From Lucifuga dentata (taxonomy: Eukaryota > Chordata > Actinopteri > Ophidiiformes > Bythitidae), in contig VXCM01000469.1 of NCBI GenBank assembly GCA_014773175.1, positions 248,001-312,000 of the forward strand: a stretch of 64,000 nt of DNA, written 5' to 3'. Shown piece after piece: positions 22,998 through 34,466 of the stretch. Below the pieces are notes generated by a model. The model did no database searches. It saw only the letters and a program-made list of their open reading frames with translations, and was not told the origin of the DNA. Numbering within the stretch: the first letter of the stretch is position 1; each line of letters begins with the position of its first letter. Position numbers and translations under genes: made by a program.

Positions 22998-24500
22998 GTG
23001 AGTCACACACAGAACACACACAGAAATAAACACACAAAGTGGCATGTATTTTCTTGGCTTAACTATATAAGTTCAAGGTGGCATCTGTTGTTGTAATCTA
23101 ATAAACTGAGCTACTATTTTATTACCTGCTGGACCAAATTAAGTGGCTCTGCACAAAATAAGTTTTATATGATTAAAGCAATTTGCCAATGCAATAGATG
23201 CATTGCACATGATGCCAGACACATATGTTATCTATCCCAATACACATTTTATGACTGAATGCACAAGTTATTGTGGTAAGGCTACCCCATTAGCACATGT
23301 TTCACAGAGGTCATTTGCCATCTGCAGCTTGGCACAGCTGAATGAGTTCATTGAAAGAAACCTCTGTTTGTTTTTCATTTGTATATTTAGGTGTGATGTT
23401 ATGTGCACCCAAGGAAGCTAATTAAAGTTAGATGGTAAGATGGAGCTGGCACTCCTGTTCATGGTCCAAAGTATATCATGTTCTTTGCCATAGACTAGTT
23501 AATATTACATTATACAATCTCAAAAAATGCAGGATTATAGATGAAATGCATAGCCACAAGCTAAGTGTTCAAAAGTTTGGAATCACCCAGGAATTTATAT
23601 GTTAGATAGAAATTGGTACTTTAGTCACCAAGGTGGCATTAAATTGATTAAACAGATACAGCATTTTCTTTGAAACTGCCTTTTAGACCAGCATCCCAGA
23701 GTCGTCTTTTCATTGTTGCAGATGACACTGGTATTTGGCATATACTACTGTACTTAAGGAAGCAGCTATGTGTTAACATATTGTCTCTAATAACCAATTA
23801 GCATTTAAGTATCTCCAATAACCAATTAGAATTTAAATATGACTAACCAAGGATGAGCTAAAAGAGTTTATCATGAGGACATTAGAGTAATACATTGTTG
23901 AAAATGGACTTTGCAGGTGAATAATTAATTGTTATTTCCAGCAGTCATAGTCCTTTAGAACAGTATTAATGCTTTGGCTTTAGATTTACAGAAATGTATT
24001 ACCATCTCGGTGAATAAAAGTATCAGTTTCCATCAAAAACATGAAATTTCTAGGTCATTTCAAACTTTTGAATGGTTGAGTATTGTGTTTCTGGCTGTGA
24101 AACATGTCACCAAAGCCCACAGGTCAGAGGTTACCAGCTTGCCACAATTATAAAAAGCAGAGACGTGGCTACTTGATGGAAAATAATGAATCCGAACCTG
24201 ACCGTAGAATTATTGTTTGGATCGGTTATCCTCTTTAGAGCTGCCAATACTCTTTTAGAGCTGTTGGCAGAAAACTTAGCTAAAACTTAGCTTAAAGTCA
24301 TCAAATGCTCATTATAGAGTTGATAGACCTGTTTCTCTAACCAAGATTTGCTGTTTTACTGGCTCTGTGCTGTGATTTTGCTTCTTGGATCATCAGTGGA
24401 GGTCTTGGGGTGAATGGGGATCAGGCAGCACGTTTATGTGGGCTTGCAGCCTCGCACATCTGTATTGAAATATGTGGGTGACTGTGTTTCCTTTCCATAG
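22998..24500 (+). other. nfatc1: nfatc1 intron 5
   Basis: GT-AG intron from GTGAGT to TTCCATAG. It contains a Tc1-like relic at about 23562-24082 and nothing else I can support. Confidence 0.75.
23562..24082. mobile_element. Tc1-like transposon relic
   Basis: The left end reads GTTCAAAAGTTTGGAATCACC and the right end, reversed, ATTCAAAAGTTTGAAATGACC, an imperfect inverted repeat of over 20 bp. The interior passage 'actgccttttagaccagcatcccagagtcgt' (23676-23705) and the right end CAAACTTTTGAATGG resemble a widespread fish Tc1-type element. No open transposase frame remains. Ends are approximate. Confidence 0.65.
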
Positions 24501-24708
24501 CCCAACGCTCAGCGCAGGAGCTTCCCTTGGTGGAGAAGCAGAGTGTGGACAGCTACCCCGCCACCGGAGGCAAGATGATGCTCCTCAATGGCCTCAACTT
24601 CCTCCCCGACTCCAAGGTGGTNCCCCGCCACCGGAGGCAAGATGATGCTCCTCAATGGCCTCAACTTCCTCCCCGACTCCAAGGTGGTGTTTGTGGAGAA
24701 AGCCCAGG
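24501..24708 (+). CDS. nfatc1: nfatc1 exon 6 (start of IPT/TIG domain), with assembly duplication
   Basis: Encodes residues 595-641 once the duplication is removed. It begins SQRSAQELPLVEKQSVDSYP, closely matching human, then GGKMMLLNGLNFLPDSKVVF and VEKAQ, the first strands of the IPT/TIG domain. The acceptor is TCCATAG and the donor GTAAGC. A 66-bp segment occurs twice around N at 24622; unit plus N is 67 nt, so direct translation shifts frame. Removing one copy and the N restores the family reading frame and the phase 1 exit to exon 7. Confidence 0.93.
24556..24688. repeat. nfatc1: 66-bp exact duplication around a single N inside exon 6
   Basis: 24556-24621 equals 24623-24688, with N at 24622. 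Human NFATC1 has one copy of the encoded segment, and a real duplication would break the frame. Interpreted as an unmerged contig overlap. Confidence 0.92.
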
Positions 24709-25969
24709 GTAAGCTGCAGCTACAAGGCGATGTTTGCTCCCTCTTATTTCTCCTCTTAATATCTCTTTCAAATGTCTTACTTTCTCTCCCTTTGTTGCAT
24801 TTCATTTCCTCGGTCTCTCCTCCCGTCAAAATAGAGTAGGCCTTGCCAGCGAGCCACATATGGTGTGCATTAAGGCACTATATTTTTAACCAAAGCATAT
24901 TTACATTTGCTGAAGTTTCCATTGCCTTTTCACTGATGCTCGCCACAAGTTCAGGAATGAATCACAACCAGGGCATGTGCAATGTCTCTCTCTCTCAGTT
25001 TCTCTCACTGCCTCGCCATCTTTACCCTTTTTAACCCTCTCTGGCTCCCCCTTCCATCTATTCCATTGGTTTTCTCCGTCTTCTCCCTACAGTTAAGCCT
25101 TCCACGTGCAGAGATGCTCACACTGGCACTCTGTCATTGAATCATGGTTATTAAGCTAGGTCTTTTTCATGCAGATTTCGGCTATGCGTTTCCTGTCAGC
25201 GTGGGAGGGAGCAGTGATAAAAACTGCTGATCAAGTTTGCTAGTTAACAGCCATTTCCTTGATTGCAACCAATAAATCCTAACAAAGGTCAGAGGCAGCG
25301 GCACCTCTGAGGAATCAGTTTTGTAAAATGATGAGCAAATATGAAGGGAAATATGAGGGAGACAAGGAAAAGATGATTTCTGATAAATCAGACAGCAAGT
25401 ATCTGCCGATTTATGAATCATAATTTCATAATACCTGATGTTTTAGTCATAAACTCCCTGCTGAACACACCAGTCCTCCCTTGAAGATCCTCCTGGTAAA
25501 TGGGAGCTCAGAGCAAAGATGTTCTCATTTTTGACATTAAAAGTGATTGGCCATGCCCCCAATAATAGGAAATAGCCGTCTTGGCATTGCAAGTACAAAT
25601 ACAAATTGCAGGTACAAAGCATAAATCAGTAGAAAGTTTAGAAAATGAGTAAAAAACTTATAAATAAAATAAAACCTCAACATTGTAGGGGAAGGATAAA
25701 AGTATTTAATTGCTTAATTTTCCAAAATGTGTAAAAATGCTCATAAAAATACCCATTAATGAGGTTAAAAAAAAAAAAAAAAAANCCCTGTGAGAGCACC
25801 CATTAGCCCCTCAGAGCCTGCAGGGGTTAAAGGTGAGGAAGTGAAGGGGTAAATAGGGGTGAATTGCTTATGCATTGTGAGGTCTCCCCTCTCCTGGCTT
25901 TACTTAGTCATGGAGGGAGATCCCCCCACAGAGGGGAAAGCCCTTTCTTCATACAACACACCTTTGCCA

Positions 25970-26287
25970 NNNNNNNNNNNNNNNNNNNNNNNNNNNNNNN
26001 NNNNNNNNNNNNNNNNNNNNNNNNNNNNNNNNNNNNNNNNNNNNNNNNNNNNNNNNNNNNNNNNNNNNNNNNNNNNNNNNNNNNNNNNNNNNNNNNNNNN
26101 NNNNNNNNNNNNNNNNNNNNNNNNNNNNNNNNNNNNNNNNNNNNNNNNNNNNNNNNNNNNNNNNNNNNNNNNNNNNNNNNNNNNNNNNNNNNNNNNNNNN
26201 NNNNNNNNNNNNNNNNNNNNNNNNNNNNNNNNNNNNNNNNNNNNNNNNNNNNNNNNNNNNNNNNNNNNNNNNNNNNNNNNNNNNNNN
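25970..26287. other. Assembly gap (318 N)
   Basis: Run of N in intron 6, followed by a C-run and CT-rich sequence. Reading frames that cross it are meaningless. Another single N at 25785 sits in an A homopolymer nearby. Confidence 0.99.
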
Positions 26288-26530
26288 CCCCCCCCCCCAA
26301 TCTCTCTCTCTCTCTTCCTTTTTCTCTCCAGCTACCTTTGGCACTCTGTTCCCTCCCTTTCTCCTGTTTCACTCCACTCGTCTTACCTCTCTCCTCGATA
26401 CCCGTTAAAGACATTAGCTAGTGTGGAGCTCTGCGCTGGTGGGATCTCCCCACTCGTGCTTGCCATCGACATTTCAGTGGTTTGTTTTCCGTCTCGGTGG
26501 TATCGAGAGAGAAAACAAGAGAGAGAGATT

Positions 26531-26652
26531 GAGAGAGAGAGAGAGAGAGAGAGGTTGTCTGTCTACTTGCTTGGCTTTTATGTAAACTTTAATGACCCAC
26601 CACTTCCAGGGTCTCCTAAGTCAAAAGCCCATTACTGACAGACATACACACT

Positions 26653-26700
<48 letters not shown>
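26531..26700. repeat. (GA)n and (CA)n microsatellites
   Basis: A GA run at about 26531-26553 and a CA run of about 47 nt at 26654-26700, in intron 6 just after the N gap. Confidence 0.9.
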
Positions 26701-26703
<3 letters not shown>

Positions 26704-27269
26704 CGGTCAATAACTATGAGCAACTATGAGTGTGGAAAAGTACTTACATCCCAAATATACTGTAAAATACTGTCTTTTGGCATTTTAATCAGAGAATCCC
26801 GCTGTTTGATGAAGACTTTTAGCCTCAAAATTTCTCCGATTGTTGATTTAGAAGGACAAAACTAGGATAAGGAAAAAAGAAACCAATAAAATGATAATTA
26901 TATTACAGATTTATTCTATAACTTTGGTTTTATTTTCCTTTGGAAAAGTTCATGACTAAATTCACCCATGAAATACAGAGCGCCACACCGCAATAATTAC
27001 GAGTCAGACACACACACACACATACACACACAGGGACACACACATGTACAGCACAACATCAATCAATGCTTTTGCCACAGTGGTGACAGCCATTATAGCT
27101 GCTGCCATCAAAGGTCAGGTGGCTGCTCACTTTCCAAAATTGAATAATAAACACCTTCTAGAAAATTCCACAAATGCTAAAGAGGAACAGACAGTTTTTA
27201 CGTGTCCAAATGTAACTTGTGTGAATAATTATATACAGACAAAGTCACCCAAGATGAGACAGAGGGAGA

Positions 27270-27270
<1 letters not shown>

Positions 27271-27320
<50 letters not shown>
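27271..27320. repeat. (CA)25 microsatellite
   Basis: An uninterrupted 50-nt CA run in intron 6. A shorter imperfect CA stretch lies at about 27009-27032. Confidence 0.95.
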
Positions 27321-27323
<3 letters not shown>

Positions 27324-27764
27324 CAACAACAGATTAACTCAAATGAGGGAGACATAAATCATAAAAATGTATTTATTCAACTGTTTTCATTGAGTTAAAT
27401 AGCTGGTTTGAGCACAAATATTATAATATTATTTTATATTTCATATATTTTTTAAAAATAAGAGATGCTTAAAATTCATCAGCTGAACTCTCAACTGTCC
27501 TGTTAAATGATGAGAACACACGAAGCATCCATTAATACTAGGTGGTAATGGCACACTGACATTCAGCTAAAATGAAGATCTAATGGCAGATGATAAAAAA
27601 CTTCAGTATACTGGATTACAAAAATCTTAAAAATATATCAGGGTCTAATTTCATTTGTTTCCTGGAAATATAGGTTGTTATTGATGAGAAATCATTTTGA
27701 GCGATGAATAATATATTTAAAAATACTATAATTACCTCTGCATCCGTTGATTGTTTTTATTTAC

Positions 27765-28045
27765 TAGGATTAGTCAAAAAGTTATGAAACAGTTTTGACA
27801 AAATTTGGAGGATTGGTGGGGCATGGCCGAGGGAAGGACCCATTAAATTTTGGCGTGGATCCAGATCCAGGGTTGGACCAGGAATTTTTTTCAATGATTT
27901 TTTTGTGAGATAGGTATTTTTCTATTTCCATTTCTACTTACCCTAGCAGTTAGGATGGGTCAAAATGCATTTTTAAAAAATGAATGTATACTAATAGAAC
28001 TTGTTCTAATAAGGCTTTTTGGCCTTGGTGGAGGTATGCTTCCTT
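27765..28045. mobile_element. Fragment of a 'GCCTTGG(C/T)GGAGGT' interspersed repeat
   Basis: The stretch starts near 'aaaagttatgaaacagttttgac', includes 'ggcatggccgagggaaggaccc' and 'ggatccagatccagg', and ends with GGCCTTGGTGGAGGTATGC at about 28019-28038. I recall this order of motifs from a widespread animal repeat ending GCCTTGGCGGAGGTCTGC. No reading frame or inverted ends were seen, so the class is uncertain. Confidence 0.5.
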
Positions 28046-29879
28046 TCAATTCCTATTCTATTATTCCTACTGTAAGCAGAAATGGAAGCACTGACCAAAA
28101 GTGCAAATAAAGAATGGACAGATAATTTTGATGCCTTTATTCCATCTGTTAATGAAGGCGGTGATCAAAATGAGTCTCAGAAAGCCCTTCACGTATGTTC
28201 TTCCCTCTGTCTGACTTCATCCTCCTCTCCCTCCGTCTGTGTTGTTTTGATTGTCTTTCTGTCTCCCCTGAGACGACTCCAGGATCAAATGAGCAGAGCT
28301 CATAGCTGATGCCACTGCGGGAGACCCTAATGTGCCTTGAAAAATAATTACATCTACTTTTCAAACACAACGTCCATCCCCACTGCTCCGCTCCGGCACC
28401 CACAGGATAACTGATGCAAACTTCACCTTATGTGTATGTGTGTGTTTCTTGTTGTGTATGTGTGTTCCCACTGTAGCTGTTAGCCTGCAGGCCTGTTTGC
28501 ATGTTCAGTAGGAAGTGTTTTCAGTGAGTAATCCATGAGGGATTCCCCGTGGAGGGGTGAAACGGAAAAGACAAGACCCTGAGAGGCTAGGTAGAGAGAG
28601 AAGATGAAAGAGGAGGAAGAGGTAGAAAAAGGTGCAGTTACCTTGGAAACCCCTGCTTCTGACCTTGTATTCATTTTAAGATGTCAAAGCCTGCCCTGCT
28701 TTCGGGTCTTGCTTTGTATAATTCCATTTGATCTCATTGATTTGATGTAGGTCGCACAGAGCAGAGGGAGAAAGGTAATCTGTCATTTATTAATAATAGA
28801 TCATCTCAAACTTCAAGTCTCCATTTTTGCTGCAATAAAATACACTTTTCTACAGTTTGACACAATTTTTAATAGATCTAATTTCTTCTGTGCAGTCTCT
28901 GAAAATGAATTGCAGAGTTTGACCCTTAACACAGCCGCAATCTGGGCTTTTATGAGACTTTCCGTCTACTTTTTTGCATTGTTTCCTTGGTTTGGTTCTC
29001 TGTTATTTTATTCTTTGTACGTGTGTTTGTGCATATCATTGTGTTGGATTGTGTGTATGTGTGTTTTGGTTTGCCCAAACCGCTCTTTTGGCACCGCAGA
29101 GGGAAGACATACCTGGCGCACCTATTGCAGTGTGTGTTCTGGCTTGCCTCGCTTTCCACGGACGGAATGAGTGCTAGAGGCAGGGAAAAATAGAAAGAGA
29201 GGGAGAGGGAGAGGAAAGCCTGCACTCTGACTCAGATGGGAGCTAAGGGAATTCCCTGGTGAGATGGATAGTTTTTACATCTGGTTGGATTGGAGCGTTG
29301 CCTGGAGCTCGGCAGCGCCACACAGCCAGGGCTGCAGCAGGAAGAAGTCTGCGGCTCTCCGCCTCTGCCTCAGGCTAGTTTAACACTAGCACCAGGGTTC
29401 AGAGGATCCTCGCTCCAGTATTACCTGTAACATTAGGACAGCACAGCCAACAGCAAACCCCCAGGCTGTTGCTTTAGTCACGTAGAAACTCCTCAGCAAC
29501 AGAACTATTTGGATTCTCATTCCTTCATAGTTCAAGGAACCAAGGCCTCCAAACTGTGGACTGCTCAAGTTCACTCTGTTTATACTTCCTCGTACAATTC
29601 TACTGTGGGCAAGTCTAAACATCAGACATATTGGTCGATGTGTTGTAGTGGTGAGATGTCTAAACTGTCCTCTGGCCTCAGGCTAGGATAATCTTCATCA
29701 CCCTGGCTCTTAGTTTTGGCAACGTAGCAGCTGAGGTCAATCTCCACCTTGGCTTCTGGCTAGAAGAGAATACTGCCAGTGATTAGAGACAAGTGTGCTA
29801 ATTTGGGTGCTGATATTGTAAGAAGATGAGAAGTACAGTGCCATACTCTGATCTACACAGCTGAAGGCAGCTGAGCAAG

Positions 29880-30010
29880 AAGTACTAATGTTCTTTGATT
29901 AAGTAAAAGTACCATGATGGAAAAATAATACATTAGAGCATATATCCATCTAAAGAAAAGTATGTATAGGCAGTAAAATATCCTCCAACGTATCAAAAGT
30001 AATTATTGTG
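29880..30010. repeat. Fish interspersed repeat fragment ('aagtaaaagtacc' family)
   Basis: Contains 'gattaagtaaaagtaccatgatgg' and 'cagtaaaatatcctcc...gtatcaaaagtaatta', typical of an abundant fish repeat rich in 'acttaagtaaaagtac'. Related pieces occur at 30570-30720, 49178-49310, 49676-49735 and 63505-63660. Confidence 0.5.
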
Positions 30011-30130
30011 AAGATCCCTGATGTTGATGAGCCACTGTTTAGTCAGTTTTAGTTTCAAAGTTTTATTTGTTACTTTGCAGCCTGCAAGTATAACAACAGT
30101 GAAATGCTTTTCTGATAGGTTCCCCAACTG

Positions 30131-30257
30131 TGCTTCTTAAGTATAAAAAATATAATAAGATAAAACAAAATAAAAATAAGGATAAGGCAACAANTGCTTC
30201 TTAAGTATAAAAAATATAATAAGATAAAACAAAATAAAAATAAGGATAAGGCAACAA
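30131..30257. repeat. 63-bp exact duplication around a single N
   Basis: 30131-30193 equals 30195-30257 with N at 30194, in AT-rich intron 6. Same artefact pattern as elsewhere in the window. Confidence 0.85.
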
Positions 30258-30569
30258 GAGCAAAATTAAACAATTAAAAATGTATAAGCATGCAGTCTAT
30301 TTATAACCAAACCAGCAGGAGAATGTATGTAGTGGACAGTGTGAAGAACATTTTGTCTCCATTTTAGCAGAATTTGGAGTGAATTAACCAAAATTACACT
30401 TTATAATCCTCTAAAAAAAATTTTTAGATTTTCACGCTTTCTGGTCAGCAATAGAATAAATTTTCATAAGCTGTTGACATAATGATTAAAATGCATTTCA
30501 CGATTGAGTTAAAACAACGCTGAGATACAAGATTTTTACCCAAAAACCACTTATCTCGTGTTGAATGTA

Positions 30570-30720
30570 ACATCTGAATCTGCAAAGTAACTAGTAATTA
30601 CAGCAGGTAAATGTAACTTTATTTCTATCAGACATGTAGTGGATTAGAAGCACCAAGTAGTAAAAAAATGTAAGTAAATTATACTTAAGTAAATACTTTC
30701 GTGACTTTCTGTCATTGACT
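30570..30720 (+). repeat. Fish interspersed repeat fragment (same family)
   Basis: Reads 'tctgcaaagtaactagtaattacag', 'atgtagtggattagaag' and 'tatacttaagtaaatac'. Aligns by eye with 63505-63660 in the same orientation and with 49178-49310 in the opposite one. Confidence 0.6.
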
Positions 30721-31302
30721 AAAAGTTTATTGTTTTCTTTTACACACACCTCTAGCATGGGCACGTCTGCACATCCAAAGAACCGCTTTAATCACGACAA
30801 TATAATAACAGTGAGATGTCCAGATTATCATCTAACTTCCGTCGTGTCTTCAGGCAAGTCTGAACATGATGCAGCCAGATAAGTGATTCAGATCACCGTT
30901 TCTTTCTGTGGCACTTCTAAAGAAATGCCCCCTGATAAGAATACTGATAGACAACGCGAGACTTGGCTCAAGGCTTTGGACTTTGTTCCCATTTGGATTC
31001 GTGTCTCAAAACTGTGAAACAAGTCTTGCATAAATACTAAAATGTCTACCCGCCTTCCTTGGGTTGTAATTCATTAAATACTGTGAAACACACCAGGCAT
31101 TCACCCAGCCTTGATCTCCACTTTTGAAGGCTACACACCACACACACACATAAAGCTTGAAGTCTAGATGATTTTCCAGCATTCATGTTGGCCTGCAGAT
31201 CATTTTCAGACTCAATCCTGCACAGCTGGAGGCCCTGAATCAAGCAGAAAATAACTTCTGACTCTACCCGACACCATCTTCCTCAGTCTGCACCCACAGG
31301 TC

Positions 31303-31437
31303 AAATCAGTTTATGCTTTCCCTGCTATACACCGAGAATAACTCACTTCTGGACTATAAACCCATCACANAAATCAGTTTATGCTTTCCCTGCTATACAC
31401 CGAGAATAACTCACTTCTGGACTATAAACCCATCACA
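31303..31437. repeat. 67-bp exact duplication around a single N
   Basis: 31303-31369 equals 31371-31437 with N at 31370, in intron 6. The longest of the five such duplications in the window (61-67 bp). Confidence 0.85.
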
Positions 31438-34410
31438 AATCTACTGTCAGGTCATAATTTCCACTAAAGCCTCTCAATCTGAAGCAGACCCACATTTCTC
31501 CAATTTCACCATTCCTTAGACTGGCAGAGGCCAGGTGCTTCAGAGGGGGAAGCAGCTGTACCCCTGGAAGGGTCAGGGGGAACCCTTTTAGTTGTTTGGC
31601 TTTGCTGCTCCTCAGACCACAAAATAATTGCCTTGAAAATATGTGTAAAATTAGCGCAGCATTTTCAGTCCAGGTACTGCAGCAGCAGAACCCGCATAAA
31701 ATGGAAAATAAGATCAATGTATATAAACAGGAAAGAGAAAAATACCCCTGAAAACCATCTCTGGAAAAGAGACAAAAGCTGCAAAATACAACTGGCTCGT
31801 TTCAAAAGAGAACCTCCACAATTAAGCCTGTGAATCATATTTTCCATTCTGAAAACCACTAAAGTGAACATGTTTTGGTCAGTGCCAGTTGTTGTGCACT
31901 AAGAAATACACAACACGGTTTTGTAGAAGGAGAAATCAAGTACAGCTTATTAACTCTAACCACGCCGGTTCATACAGTATGATTCCTTATTGTTTACTGT
32001 TATTTACAAATATGGAATACATGCACACATACACACATTAACATACTTACAGTACATCGAATCGAACACATACATACATACACTATATGGTATATATACA
32101 CTTCTGTGGCTCCAAACAGTAATGTATTCAGATGCTTATTTTCACCTGTGCTTATATATTGCATGCATATCTATCTACAGTACATATATCAAAATCAAAA
32201 AGAAAATAATATCCAAAATCTGTGTTCTAGCATATCGGTTTGATTAAGGTCTATATCCAGACTGTTCCATAAAGTACAGTTGATGTTCGTTGATGATCAT
32301 CAGCTGGAAGTTCCAACTGAAGGTCATTGTCTCCAGCTTTGAGGGTTTAATTTTTCCCCACAATCAGCAGAAATAAGATAAATGAGAGGATTTGTTTGTG
32401 TGATATTTGCTGTGAGAGCAACACTGTTGCTGCGTTATCACTATGTGCACAACAATGTGTGTTGTCAAGCAATGAAGAACTGAGTCTAAGCTTGGGGAGT
32501 GTGCAGGGTCTAATTGCAGAAGCCTCGCCCTACGTGTGGTCTAATTGCTGATAAGTGAGTGTGCTGTCCTGGTTGTTTCTGTTGGTCTTAGTCTTTGTGG
32601 ATCTCCTTTGCACAAGTGAGTCACGTACAACAACAGACAGGTGGCTGGTCTGGCTAAGTGTGTGTCTATGTGCATACATGTCTGATCCATTCATTCTTGC
32701 ATGCATTCATACGTTTATGTGTCAGATTTCTAAAATGCAAATGGATTAGTAAGAAAGTTCCAAACAAACAGCTCCCATCCGACCTTTCGTTTTGTGCTTT
32801 CACCTCTTATTATTTCAACAAAAGGTAGAGGATATTGTGTCTGCGTGTATGTGTGTGCATGTCTGAATTGGTGTGTGTGTGTGCATTATGCGTGGGTGGA
32901 GGCTGCGTGAAGGAGGAGGTGTTGTCGGGAACAGAAGCGTTTTGCAGATGTTGCAGGGAAGGAGTGAATGGAAAGTTCTGCGGTTATCAGTCGTACAGCG
33001 CTCTCTGACTTGCATAGGTATGCCACATGTGGCACCATCCCAACTCAGCCTCAAGTTTAGATTTGCTTCATCTGATCGGGTAATCACTGAATGTCTGGAG
33101 AAGCAGGGGCTGAGAGAGAGAGAGATAAAGAGGAAGGTAGGTGAAAATTAAAGACAAGAAAAGAGGAGGAAAAGCTTGAAAAACATGTTTACCACTGGAG
33201 GTTATGGATTGACGTCGTAGTCTAAGGTTTCCCCTCTTGGAGTGTCTCCCAGAGCGGAGGCGGGTGAGATTCCCTCCCGATTCCCCTAGACGTAACATGA
33301 GGAACGCTCATCTCTGTCTGTCTCTGTCTCTTTCTCTCTCCCTTTCTCTGACCTTCTCCCTTTTTGCGCTCACTATAATCACCCTTCCATACTCTCTGCT
33401 ACTTGCATATGCACCAATTATTTCCCCGAGTCCAAACTCCTTATCTGATCTCATCACCGTCTGTTTTTCTCTTTCTTTGAGCTTTACTATGACCACTTTG
33501 GAAAGCGATATCCACTGATGTTCACTCTCTGAGGTATAAAACTGACCATCTGCCTCCTCTACCCAGTTCACCAATAACAAGCCAACCATGACTGGAATCT
33601 TTTATCCTTTCACTTGCTGCAAGATGTGAAAAACATAATGCAAAAAAAAAAAGGATTTTACATCTTCCAGATACTGGCCTTTGCTATCAGTTGTTTGGAA
33701 AGCAACTCTGATTATCTTATCTGATGGCTTCCTGTCTTAAAGTAAAGTAAGCAGTATTGCAGCAGCTGTATTGTGCCATAAAAGGTGCAGCTGATGCCTG
33801 CCGTGCTAGCGTAGCATTGCCACAGTGTCCATGCATTTGCCTCACACGATCATCCAGCCATGGTGTGCCACCGACACAAAGGCTGTTCTGTGTCACTTCT
33901 ATTTCTGTCAGCCCTAATGAGTCACTGGTCCTGAAGAGAGAAAAAAAAATGGCAATGTGGTCGGTGCTGATTGCACTAGCAGAACCCAGAGTGTCTGTTT
34001 GCTAAGGTGTGGCATGAAATCACAGAGAAACCCAAAGAATGTGAGCTGAGCTTCTGCAGGCTCCTAACAGCTGCAGTAGCTCACAGGGCTTTTATTGCGT
34101 GGCAGCGAGGGAAACCTCCTTACCACAACAAGCTGGAGATGAGAAAAAAAAAAGAGAGAAAAAACGAAAGCTGCTTTTTGATTTCTTTTAAAGAGAAAAA
34201 CTAAAAATAGAAATGAGAGAAGAAATGTTAATGACGGGACAAAGGGCACAGGATTAAATAAGAAGTTGAATAGTAGACATAGACCAGATAAAACCCATAA
34301 TACTCTAATCCCCTAATCGTCTCAAGATCCATCTAAGATCCATCTTATTCAAGAATAATTTAGTTCATAAAATTATAATAACCATTGTATTTTATATTTT
34401 TTGTCAACAG

Positions 34411-34466
34411 ATGGGCATCACCTGTGGGAGACAGAAGCCAAAGTTGACAAGGACTCTGTCAAGTCT
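34411..34466 (+). CDS. nfatc1: nfatc1 exon 7 (IPT/TIG domain)
   Basis: A 56-nt exon encoding residues 642-660, DGHHLWETEAKVDKDSVKS. Human has DGHHVWEMEAKTDRDLCKP at the same place. The acceptor is GTCAACAG and the donor GTAAGT. It takes one base from exon 6 (G|AT, Asp) and leaves in phase 0. It is short enough to be missed by gene finders. Confidence 0.93.

Larger units (their letters stand above)
24709..34410 (+). other. nfatc1: nfatc1 intron 6
   Basis: A 9.7-kb GT-AG intron from GTAAGC to GTCAACAG. It holds the 318-N gap, GA and CA microsatellites, a repeat fragment at about 27765-28045, fish-repeat fragments at 29880-30010 and 30570-30720, and two exact duplications around single Ns (30131-30257 and 31303-31437). 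I see no gene in it. Confidence 0.75.

Noticed and set aside
25859..26638. Open frames of 131-259 codons crossing the N gap
   Set aside because: Most of their length is unknown bases.
28082..28309. 75-codon frame beginning MEALTKSANKEW with an internal GTATGT
   Set aside because: Follows a repeat fragment, has no matching acceptor evidence or homology, and the length is common by chance.
33237..33589. Open frames of 93 codons on both strands at 33.2-33.6 kb
   Set aside because: Driven by a CT/GA-rich low-complexity stretch giving runs of Ser-Leu or Arg-Glu.
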